Shown one piece after another: positions 49,701 to 58,542 of a DNA stretch of 64,000 bases (within the stretch, counting starts at the first letter, position 1; each line of letters opens with the position of its first letter). The notes beneath the pieces are model-generated. The model did no database searches. It was not told the DNA's origin and saw only the letters and a program-made list of their open reading frames with translations. Origin of the DNA: Marsupella aquatica (taxonomy: Eukaryota > Marchantiophyta). The DNA lies in NCBI GenBank assembly GCA_973895155.1, contig OZ316892.1, positions 16,926,001 through 16,990,000 of the forward strand. Direction: 5' to 3'. Made by a program: the position numbers and the translations under genes.

Positions 49701-51990
49701 GATGGAGCTGTTGAGTAGGGAGGATCAACTGCATGCGGCCGAGCTAGAGTCTGCACACCAGGGACGGCGCTTGGCCCGGATAAAATGGCTGGGGGAACGG
49801 GATGAATCGACAAAGTTCTATTTTGCTACAGTTAAAGCTAAAAGGGAGAGGAAGGCTATGCGGATGCTAGTAAGGGACGATGGAACTGTAATAATAGACA
49901 GCCGGGAGATTCTAAAGGAAGCGGAAATGCAATGTGAGGAATTATATGCTCCTAGTAGGCTCTCACCGGATGAACTGTTGGTGAGCAGGAAATGCACGAA
50001 GCACTCTGATGCAGCACACCAGGTTTTCATTCACTGCAGCCGAGAGTAGCAGGATGGAGGCGTTGCCTACACTCTTGGAGGTGAAAACGGTGCTATGGCT
50101 TCTTCCTGGGGACAAAGCACCTAGGACGGATGGGCTAACAGTTGAGGTATTTCGTGAATGTTGGGAATTCACAAAGGATGATCTGCTGGCTATGATTCAG
50201 GATTTCTGGCTGACAGGGAAGTTGGCGGCTGAGATCAAGGATGGGCTCATTAAGTTCATTCCCAAGAAACCGGATAAGAGACACTTGAAAGATTGGTGGC
50301 CTTTGACAATGCTCAACATTACTTACAAGATTCTGGCCAAATTAATTGCACTGAGAATCAAGCATCTACTTTGTCAGCTGATTAGCCCACAGCAAACCGA
50401 CTTTATCCCGGGATGCCATATTTTAGAAAACATTTCTCTTGCCTAGCTTACCAGCGATTGGGTACATAATCGCAAGCAGGAAGCTTTGTTTCTAATGCTG
50501 GATTTTGAGAAGGCATTCGACCGGGTGAATCATGAATATTTGTGGGAAACCATGCAACTTCTTGGTTTCAATAGTAGAATGATAAACTTAATCAAGGCGC
50601 TTTTGGTTGATGCTTCCTCATGTGTATTGGTGAATGGTTTTCTCAACAAATCTATCTCGCTGAGGCGGGGAGTCCGGCAAGGATGCCCTCTCTCCCCTTT
50701 ACTTTTTGTCATCTCTACACAACCCCTTATGGACTTTCTGGATGCTGAGATGACTACAGGAAGACTGAGTGGTATACAGGTCACAAATGGGCTGCAGGTT
50801 TGTTATAGACTTTTTGCTGACGATGTGGGAATGTTCATTCTGGCTTCAGCGGTGGCATTCCGAGAGGCAACCGAGGCTCTGTCCTGTTACGAATGTGCAT
50901 CTGGTGCGAGGCTGAATTTGAGGAAATCTGTAATTGTGCCGCTTGCTATGATTGTGGTGCCGGAGTGGCTTAAAGCAACTGGTTGCCAGATCAGTGGTTT
51001 TGGTGAAGTCCCAAAATATTTGGGTGCTCCATTTGGAATTGGGTTAACATCGGAAAATCTGCACAGATTTTGCCTTGACAGAATCGCCTCCAGATTGTCC
51101 TCTTGGTCTAACAAATTACTGTCATTCACGGGTAGGGTGCTGCTAGTGAAGCATGTGCTGATGGCTACCCCAATGTACCATGTGATGTACATGAAGGCTT
51201 CTGAAGGTCTGTCAAAGAAAATGGTTGCCCTATGCAGGGATTTTTTGTGGGGGGTGAATCCGGCGGGAGGGAAAAAGATCCCATTGGTTGCTTGGAACAA
51301 GATGACCAGGCCTAAGGTTGATGGAGGTCTGGGCCTCAGGGATTTTCGAAGCCATTCTGATGCGTTGTTGACCCAGTGGTTCATGAAGGCTTTGGATTCC
51401 CCCAGGGCAGAGTGGTCAAGGATGCTATGTGCTAACCTTGGTATTATGGGCTGGCAGAATTTCAAAATGATCAGAAGGAACCAATATACCTTGGCGGATA
51501 AGCTTTTGCTATGCACCCCTCGCTCTTTTGGTGGAATGAATTATACGGGTGGGATCTGGAAGGCCTGGGAGACTTTGAGGACACACATTTCCTTTGTTCC
51601 AAGTGTTGAGGGGTTTCCAGGGAGATGGAGTGTGATGGATGCTATTAAGTGCACACAGGGATTTCACAACTGGACTGCGGTGGAGCTGGCCTTTACTGCA
51701 GAGATGTATGGTCGGATTGGGATCCGGGTAATTGCCGACTGCTGGTCCCCTGAAACGAGAACATGGAGGGACTTCTCTACTCGCTGGAATACGTTGCGGG
51801 GATGGGACCAGGTACATAGGGATAGATGTATGAGGCTTATGATTCTGATTGGTAAAGGACGTTGCTGCTCCCTTCAGCTTGAGCCCGGGGCACGTTGTTG
51901 GAGATGGATGGATCAAGATGGCCCTCTGCATACATTTAAGATCCCCAATCACCGGGTATACCAGATGCTGAGACCACAGGGTACTGATTA
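46776..51990 (+). mobile_element. degenerate L1-type LINE retrotransposon
   Basis: Non-LTR retrotransposon. ORF1 remains at 46922-47740: a DUF4283-like segment (NWTVVQIKFVGKNFYLVVF), then, after stops and frameshifts, a zinc knuckle CFKCNVKGHLARDC (CX2CX4HX4C) near 47670. ORF2 begins at ATG 48671 with the endonuclease start RIGSWNVCGL and has two in-frame stops before 48818. The endonuclease continues to 49297 (VLCGDYNMTETRLD), then frameshifts into 49228-50049 (LDHDPI). The reverse transcriptase covers 50009-51990 in one frame broken by TAG at 50444-50446. It contains LIKFIPKKPDKRHLKDWWP, FLMLDFEKAFDRVNHEYLWE, RRGVRQGCPLSPLLF and FADD (50813-50824). No poly(A) tail or target duplication was found; both ends are estimates. 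Not functional. Confidence 0.92.
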
Positions 51991-52002
51991 CTTAAACCAC
52001 AA

Positions 52003-52069
52003 CTCGGGGTATATAAGGACCCCGAGCCCTGCCCCCCGCTCGTGCCACTCTGCCCGTTGGGTCAGAGTG
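52003..52069 (+). promoter_or_regulatory. TATA box inside a perfect palindrome, then start-site hairpin
   Basis: TATATAAG (52010-52017) lies within CTCGGGGT-ATATAAGG-ACCCCGAG (52003-52026), a perfect 8-bp inverted repeat with an 8-nt loop. About 20 nt further is a second inverted repeat, CACTCTG (52046-52052) / CAGAGTG (52063-52069), with an inner CCC/GGG. Transcription would start at about 52040 and run toward the gene at 53663. It may alternatively be the promoter end of an old LTR or the 3' flank of the LINE. Confidence 0.4.
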
Positions 52070-52099
52070 TCGTTCAAACCCGAGGGACTAACCGGGGTC

Positions 52100-53560
52100 A
52101 GCAGGGCCGCTCCCCCTTCCCTCCCACCAGCCCTAGAGCGCGAAAAGCTGCCCCTACGAGCTGCTGGCCTCCTGCGAGCTGCTGGCCTCCTCTCGCACTC
52201 CTCCCTCCAAGCTTTTGGCTGCCATAGCCCTGTTCGCCTTGCCCATGCTCGCACTCCTCCCTTCGAGCTTTTGGCTGCCATAGCCAGCCATAGTGTACCC
52301 ATGCTCGTTGCGCATCGGCTGCCCCTAGTTGTTGTTGCCACTGAATCAATTTGTTGCTGAAGTTGCTTCATGAAACTTGCTACTTCTTCAAGTCGCTGCT
52401 GTTGAGGCTGTTGCTGCTGAGGCTCGCTACTGCCTCCCAGCTGAATGTGTGGCCTCCTCCCTTCAAGCATACGGCTGCCATAGCCAGCCACTGACTGCCT
52501 CTGCTCGCTGCGCCCTCGGCTGCCTCTGCTTGCTGCGCCCTCGGCTGCCTCTGCTCGCTCCGCCCTCGGCTGCCGTTGCTTGCTATTGCTGCTGAATCGA
52601 TTTGGTGTTTGATCTCGCTGCTGAATCGATTTGTTGCTTCAACTCATTGCTTGAACTCGCTCACACCTCGTTGCTGTCTCCCTCCAAATCTGAAATTGCT
52701 CATACCTGGTGCATTATTGGCTGCTCCAACATTGGCTCCTGCAACATCAGCTGCTGCAAGCTTGAATAGTTTGATTTGCTCTCGACAGGGTGCTGCTGCG
52801 AGTTGCTGCAACATCAGCTGCTGCAAGCTTGAATAGCTTGATTTGCTCTCGACAGGGTGTTGCTGCAAGTTGCTACAACATCAGCTGCTGGTAGTTGCTA
52901 CAACATTGGCTGCTACAAGCTCGAATAGCTTGATCTGATCTTCATAGGGTGCTGCTGGGAGGAAGGACCGGTTTTTGTTCGATTGAAGGCTGCCATAGGT
53001 TCATGAGCTGCCGGTCGGAGGACATACTTTTCTTGGAGGAGAGGCATCGGCTGCTGCTCAGCTCCTGCTCAGCTCGGTTGTTGAAGGACCGGAAGCTTCA
53101 ATCAAGGCTGCTGCTCGGCCTACTCCTGTTGTTGCTTGACTGTTGCTGCTGGTCGGCTGCTTCTTGGTTGTTGCTGCTGCTCGGCTGCTGCTCGGCTGCT
53201 ACTTCGCTGCTGCTCCACTGCCACAACTAGAGCTTCATTTTTCCAGGGCCCTCTATTTCTGCTCGCTGCTGCTGGTTTTGAAGTCGCTACTCATGGCTGT
53301 GAGCTCACTTCTCCTCCGTTGCCATAGCAAAAGCTCCGTTTTGCCATAGTGCACAATATTGGCCCTGTTTGGTGCTCGCTGCTGCTCGGCTGCCGTACAT
53401 AGCTACTGCCATTGCTGGAGCTACCTGGTTTGGTGATTGCTCGATGCTGCTTGTTCCTGTTGCAGCAAGAACTTGCTACTGCTCCTTGTTGCTGGTTTGT
53501 TATTATTTCAGATCGATTCTCGTTTGGCCAAGCAAAGCTTTTCGTGGCGGAGGCTTCAAT
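52100..53560 (+). repeat. CTG-rich low-complexity tract with 67-bp tandem repeats
   Basis: Dense GCTGCT/CTGCTGG repeats on the plus strand. Recognisable higher-order units are TTTTGGCTGCCATAGCC (several times between 52200 and 52290), a CTCGCTGCGCCCTCGGCTGC unit (about 52500-52575), and a 67-bp unit containing CAACATCAGCTGCTGCAAGC at 52742-52808 and 52809-52875 with a degenerate third to about 52960. Many frames stay open simply because of composition. It could be a long 5' UTR or first exon of the downstream small gene. No protein is called. Confidence 0.6.
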
Positions 53561-53662
53561 TTTGTTGGCATTCAATATACAATCGTGAATGTGGTACATT
53601 TGGTAAAATTCTGAAGCTTTGGGGATATTGAATTTCTCACTCTAATTTCTCACGGCAAGAAG

Positions 53663-54061
53663 ATGGCACCAGTTAGAAAGTTGAAAGTCATGTTGACTGA
53701 ACATGCAGATGGAGTTTACAAATTGTCTTGGCAGGATCCAAATCATGTTGAGGGTTCTCCGCCCACTATTCGGACTGTCACATTGCAAGAGGTCCAAACA
53801 GATTTTCCAGACTTTTGCAATGTAGTTAGACAATGTCATTCTGATCTCAATCCAACAGTTGCGGTAGAACAATTCATCTTGTGTGCTGCATACACTTATG
53901 CAGAGACCGTCATGAGAAGAAAACGATTTCAGGTTTACACTCACTTGGCCTATGTGGCAGGCTTTGCCGATAGAACTAAGTTTCCTAAAGCAGTCGAAAC
54001 TTGTGTGAAAGAAACTTGGCATGATGAAGGGGAGGAATTTGTAGGATTCCTCCCTAATTAG
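53663..54061 (+). CDS. small unknown protein, copy 2 (intact)
   Basis: Uninterrupted 132-codon frame from ATG 53663 to TAG 54059-54061, single exon. The product is a soluble-looking 132-residue protein without signal peptide, membrane segment or known domain. Notable features are an N-terminal basic stretch (PVRKLKVML), a central FILCAAYTYAETVMRRKRF and the C-terminal EEFVGFLPN. It aligns along its length with copy 1 at 46175-46561, with conserved TDF/YDF..FC..V..CH..LNP, RKR(F/Y)QVYTHLA, DRTKFP/KRTKFP and TWHD..EEFVGF. Conservation of the frame despite many nucleotide differences indicates that it has been a protein. Context: a TATA-containing segment lies 1.65 kb upstream and a tRNA-like fold begins 62-77 nt after the stop. 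I do not know its function. Confidence 0.75.
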   Translation: MAPVRKLKVMLTEHADGVYKLSWQDPNHVEGSPPTIRTVTLQEVQTDFPDFCNVVRQCHSDLNPTVAVEQFILCAAYTYAETVMRRKRFQVYTHLAYVAGFADRTKFPKAVETCVKETWHDEGEEFVGFLPN

Positions 54062-54122
54062 TTAGAGACATTATGGTGCCAAAGTTGATGTTCTCCTTGC
54101 AATTTGCTACACTACTAATAAA

Positions 54123-54183
54123 TGTTCTTGCAGAACAACTCCTGCTGGCTGGCAGCGTAAGAGGTTCAATTCCTCTTGGGAGT
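54123..54183 (+). ncRNA. hairpin plus 46-nt tRNA-like structure, copy 2
   Basis: A 6-bp hairpin (TGTTCT/AGAACA, 54123-54137) directly abuts a tRNA-like fold at 54138-54183. The fold comprises the acceptor-like stem ACTCCT (54138-54143) with GGGAGT (54178-54183, one T-G wobble); the D-like arm GCTG-GCTGG-CAGC (54144-54156); the linker GTA; and the T-arm AGAGG-TTCAATT-CCTCT (54160-54176). The next base is again A. Against copy 1 it is identical in length, with 8 substitutions in 46. These are two acceptor pairs that swap C-G and T-G, one T-stem pair changed G-C to A-T on both sides, and four loop or linker bases. The upstream hairpin keeps its position but not its sequence. Confidence 0.68.
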
Positions 54184-54240
54184 ACATTCTATAGCACAAA
54201 ATGCCATTCATAGTCATTGCCAACCTTATGGAAGAGTATA

Positions 54241-54289
54241 ACTGATACTGGTTGATGCATGACAGAGGTGCCAAATTCCCTTTGGGAGT
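54241..54289 (+). ncRNA. degraded third tRNA-like copy
   Basis: The segment 54241-54289 resembles the two intact folds in order: ACTG start, TACTGGTTGATGCA for the D-like arm, a GAGG.GCCAAATTCCCTTT block for the T-arm, and GGGAGT at the end. The acceptor stem and T-stem are both broken by mismatches, so it is probably a relic. It lies 57 nt after copy 2. Confidence 0.45.
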
Positions 54290-55230
54290 CTTCACCTTAT
54301 TGACATACTTCACTCTCCGAGTCATTCTGCATTTTTGCTTCAGTTTATTTCAATGTTCTTTTCTCCCCTTTCAAAAGGTGTTGAAATACATACACTCTAT
54401 AGTTTTAGTGGTAACATCTCATACAAAAAAGGGAAACAACTCCAATTGTTTGTTTGGCCATGAAGAGTCTCCCAATGTCACATTTTCCACAAAACTAGGC
54501 AAAGAAAACCAATTATATTCCACAATTTAGGGGTTCTTTTGTTCGCTTTTTATTTAGTGGTGGCCAAGTTATAAACTGAGTCGAATTCATAGGACTTCAA
54601 AGCACAAACCCCCCCCCCCCAAGCAAACCACAAATCAAGTAAAGACTCCTAACCATATAAGGTTGTTTGGCCATGATAAACAAAAACATGACATACAAGT
54701 CATTTTATATAAGTACAAAAACTTGACATAGCAGTCAACATAGTAACATTGTATCCCTCCAGTCTGAGGATGGTAAACACTCAAAAATGGTTGGAACACT
54801 ATGGGTGCCAGGTCTCGGCCCTTCTCATGGAAATTATCCCCTGCAACATTGGTATGGAATAAATTAGCATAGAGGTAACATAAGAGATACCCTAAATTAC
54901 AAGATCCATTCCACACTAGGTTTTCGAATGCAAAAAAATCCTGAACAATTCTTCACTCACATGAGATATGTTAGCCGAGGTCTTATATGGAGGTCTCGCT
55001 CCATATGTACGCTGACTTTATCTGGACACAATACTTGGGTGGTACTATCTCCATAGGATGTCATGAAATCATCCTACAACAAAAACTCAGTACAATATAT
55101 TAGAATTATTATGAACAAGCGCTATATCCTTACATTTCCTTGTACCAGTCAAATTTAGTCAGTATTTTTTACCTCATGGACATGACACTCCATAAATGCG
55201 CTCACTTGTAGCGTCCTTCCAACTAGTGGT
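54290..55230. other. intergenic, nothing recognised
   Basis: AT-rich, with a C-tract near 54610-54620. No supported gene. This is the 3' flank of the transposase gene that follows on the minus strand. Confidence 0.4.
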
Positions 55231-57570
55231 CTAGTCCACCAATACTCTTGTTCGAGGAGGGCGCTCCCTGACAGCAGTATTCACGGGTGTGCGAGCATAT
55301 ACCTTCCAGACATGCCTTCTGATATTCTCGTTCCAATCCATGGCAGCACAACACAAACGGGCCTCGTGACTGGCTGAGAAATGAATGCGCTTTGTCGCAT
55401 ATTTGCCCATCACGGAATGGTAAGTCTCTGACATGAAATTCTCCCGGGCCATGGTATAAAACCTCATCTTCTCGGGAGTAATGTATTTTTTCAGAAAATT
55501 CTGCATGGCCTTATGAGTCTCGCCACCTACATGTACAAAAAAAAATCAATAATAAGTCGTGCATAACATGCAATCTTGCTTACCTAACCAAGTCACATTT
55601 CACAACAGAATTACATAAGTCAACACAAATTTTACCATTCTCATAGTAACGGTCAAGCTGGATGGCCCCAGGCTCCTCAAGATGCTGACATGGTCGATCA
55701 GACAATCTCGCACATAATCTGTGATCGCCGGCCCAATGATCACCACAGTTACCCAACTCAAAGGCCAAGGATGCAGCATCTCCCCCACTGCATAGTGGAC
55801 ATTCCAATTACTTAGTCTTGTGAAATAATATGTAAGTTACCCATCCCACACTTAGTACACCTACAAATGTAAAACCTCAAAATTCACACCCTATCCAATA
55901 TTATGCATACCTGCTCTTACATCGCCGACAACATACGTAGAACCATGTCTTCAACTTTGTGGCAATGTTGTGTTGAGACAGCTCTGGGTACTTGAGGCCA
56001 CGTGTTGCAATATGTATCAGTTCTCCAGGTGGCAACCCACGCATGTCCCCAACTTTATGGACCAGTGCCTCCTTCCTAAGGGCAGAGTACCCTCTCACAC
56101 CCCTAGCCTTCAACCAGTCCTACAACTTCTTAGCCGTAACTGCTTGCAACTCAGAACGGGATGCAGCTCTATCAATATCAATGGTCACAGTGTAGGTGGC
56201 ACTCACCATCTTCTCCACAAACTTCTTGATAAGGTTTTTGGCCTTATGCCACAAGTCTTTCTGGTTCCGCATTCCCATGTTCTCCACAATGTTATCAATA
56301 GTGGCCTTGTCGTCATGGATGACCTCAGTGATAGAGATCCATGCCTCTCTCAAATTATCTAGTGCCCTTTGAGTACCCTTGTCCTCCATGTGCCAAGCAT
56401 TTCTCTCTTCTCTCCTGGTAATTGTAACCATCTCAATTATCCTATTATCTTCAACATTGAGGAGAGAGGTGGTACCATGATAACCGCTCCTCGAAGAATC
56501 CCATCGAGTATCCAAGTACACCACTAATCCAGGGTCTGTCATTACAAAGCATACATACAAACTATGAGAACTAGATCAAACCAAAAAATTGGTAAGAAGA
56601 GCATGACCCTTGAGTACCCAAAAAAATCAAGTAGGATTTATAACGGTCAATTACTTACCAGTGTTAGTTGCTCGGCTCTGCTCAATGTCATCCTTTAGCT
56701 GCTGCCACATATGACTTTTGTTTTCATTCCATTGTTGTTTTACAGCTGCTATCCATCCACCCCGAGGACGTCCACGACCACTTTGAAAGTCGTGCCAATG
56801 AGCTGCAGTAGGAACATGTAAGCCAATGTGTGCTACAACAGCAGCCAAAGAGGTATAGGTGAGGCCTGCACAAAGGGTGGAATGATACAACTGGGGGGTA
56901 ATCATAGGAGAAGACCTCCCAGGCTCATTCTCGCCTGTAATATAAGTCCAACCATGACCAACCTCCCCACATCCAATGTGAATTGACCAAAGTTGATGCA
57001 ACTCGGTCACTCGCTCAACTCTTGGAGTCCTCAAACATCCATGTATATGACATCGAGGTAGTAGCCTGTCCACAAAAGTAGCCACCAGGTTGCGATCAAA
57101 AAATGCAATTGTAGCTGGAAGACGAGGTGCTGCTCTACGAGTCGGTTGTGTGTCAGGAGATCCTGTAGGCTGAGAGTCAGGAACTAGAGAAGGCAAAGGG
57201 TCAACGGTTGGAGCCGCTCCTGTAGGTTGAGAGTCAGGGACAATGGATGGCTCCTGGTACAAGAAACCCACAAACTTGGTGGTCAAACATTTTCTCTTTT
57301 GTTTATAATTATAAAAAAATGAACTTTGATACTAGAGTGGTGGAAGGAGAGGATTCATACTTGTAAGTCTCCCTCATCCACATTGATGTTTGCTCCTAAA
57401 GCCACAAGAGTATCTGGATCATCCTCGCGATATAATTCTTCATCTTCCGCATCCGAAGCATATTGCTCAGCAATGTCCTCCTCCAAGAGAATATCATCCA
57501 ACACATGTGACTCCGTAGCATCCTGGACAATGTTATTGGAATCATAGATGATACAAGAACTTTTGAAAAT
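55231..57570 (-). pseudogene. Kolobok-like DDE transposase gene with one in-frame stop
   Basis: Cut-and-paste DDE transposase, best match the Kolobok superfamily. Phase-consistent minus-strand exons: about 57570-57361 (acidic, DDILLEEDIAEQYASDAEDE), 57253-56659 (Pro/Thr-rich start, then GWIAAVKQQWNENKSHMWQ), 56535-55911, 55787-55636 and 55526-55231. Exon 56535-55911 holds the catalytic core: VVYLDTRWDSSRSGYHGT (first D), ITEVIHDDKATIDNIV (second D) and DLWHKAKNLIKKF. It is interrupted by TAG at 56122-56120, where the context suggests an original Gln. Exon 55787-55636 encodes CGDHWAGDHRLC. The last exon encodes SETYHSVMGKYATKRIHF, matching the Kolobok C-terminal YHS..LKYAPKR block and supplying the likely catalytic E. 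A further exon probably lies at about 63863-64000, so the Copia element sits in an intron and the 5' end is outside the window. TIRs were not seen. Confidence 0.7.
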
Positions 57571-57730
57571 AATACATTTTTATTCTGGGAAGTGTCATGA
57601 CACAGGTCTATGGTAATCCAAACCCTAAACATGACCCAATAAATAAAATCATAGTTTAGAATAGTGTTTGGCATTATGTATGATAATCTTATGGTTTATA
57701 ATGTGTGTAACCTAATTGTAGTGACCCTAA

Positions 57731-57894
57731 TTTTATGGTTGGGTTTAGGATATTATATTAGATAAGTTATATATGTGTGCCCTAAATATAGGTTATAAGG
57801 TGTACCCTAATTTCATGATTTAGTTTAGGGTATTATATTAGATAAGTTATATATGTGTGCCCTAAATATAGGTTATAAGGTGTACCCTAATTTC
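57731..57894. repeat. 80-bp tandem repeat in the transposase intron, interrupted by Copia
   Basis: Units 57731-57810 and 57811-57890 are nearly identical (TATTATATTAGATAAGTTAT and CCCTAAATATAGGTTATAAG in both). A third unit starts at 57891, is cut by the Copia insertion after TTTC, and resumes at 63702 (ATTTCATGGTTTGG...TATTATATTAGATAAG). Confidence 0.9.
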
Positions 57895-58351
57895 TGTTGA
57901 GCATAGACGACGATCGCAACGGCAAGCCCATGAACCATCCAACGCACAATAGTCGACACAAGAGATACGTGGTTCACCTCCTTGAGGCTACGTCCACGGG
58001 AACACACAAGAGAACTTTACTGAACTCTAAGCCCGTCGGCTATACCGAGTCTCCACAGTGTAAGCTCTCCCTATCTCTCAAGTGGCTCCATAACAATGAG
58101 CCTTGGTTCTACCTCTCCAAGCACACATGCCTCTTATGATATAGTGTGCAACTTAGTTGTACCTAACCACATAGTTGTACCTAATCACGTAGTTGTACCT
58201 AACCACATAGTTGTACCTAATCACGTAGTTGTACCTAACCACATAGTTGTACCTAATCACGTAGTTGTACCTAACCACGTAGTTGTACCAACCCACGTTG
58301 TTGTACCAACCACGTCATACCTAACCTAGACGTAAGAGTAAATACCCAACA
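57895..58351 (-). repeat. Copia 3' LTR
   Basis: 457 bp, TG...CA ends (TGTTGAGCATAG...ACCCAACA on the plus strand). The segment about 58150-58315 is a tandem array of 18-19-bp units TAGTTGTACCTAA(C/T)CAC(A/G). On the element's own strand these read as repeated TACGTG(G/A)TTAGGTACAAC, lying in U3. The frames at 57897-58139 and 58096-58329 are repeat artefacts. Confidence 0.95.
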
Positions 58352-58362
58352 ATCTTCCCCTT
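58352..58362 (-). other. Copia polypurine tract
   Basis: AAGGGGAAGAT on the minus strand, immediately before the 3' LTR; primes plus-strand synthesis. Confidence 0.85.
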
Positions 58363-58542
58363 GACTCTGGTCTAGGGGAGAGTAATACTGCCAATGTATA
58401 TGATCCCTCAGCGGGAAGTTCTGGACAGAAACCAAACCGGTTTCCCTCTCTAACTAGAGCAAACCAGAACTAAGCCGTAGCCTAATACATAGGAATGAGG
58501 AAGAGCATATATCAGTAATTACAATGAATGTTTAAGAAAACT

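Noticed and set aside
50887-51516. 209-codon minus frame inside the LINE
   Set aside because: Antisense shadow of the reverse-transcriptase ORF; no motif of its own. The same applies to 47966-48460 and 51509-51952.
52100-53560. Long Leu/Ala-rich proteins in the CTG-rich tract
   Set aside because: Several frames on both strands stay open because of the repeat; no conserved motif or start context.
58150-58315. CRISPR-like array
   Set aside because: Regular 18-19-bp repeats without unique spacers, present identically in both Copia LTRs; a U3 tandem repeat in a plant genome.
58096-58329. Open frame with repeated Val-Val-Pro-Asn (also 63446-63679)
   Set aside because: Translation of the LTR tandem array on the non-element strand; identical in both LTRs, no coding support.
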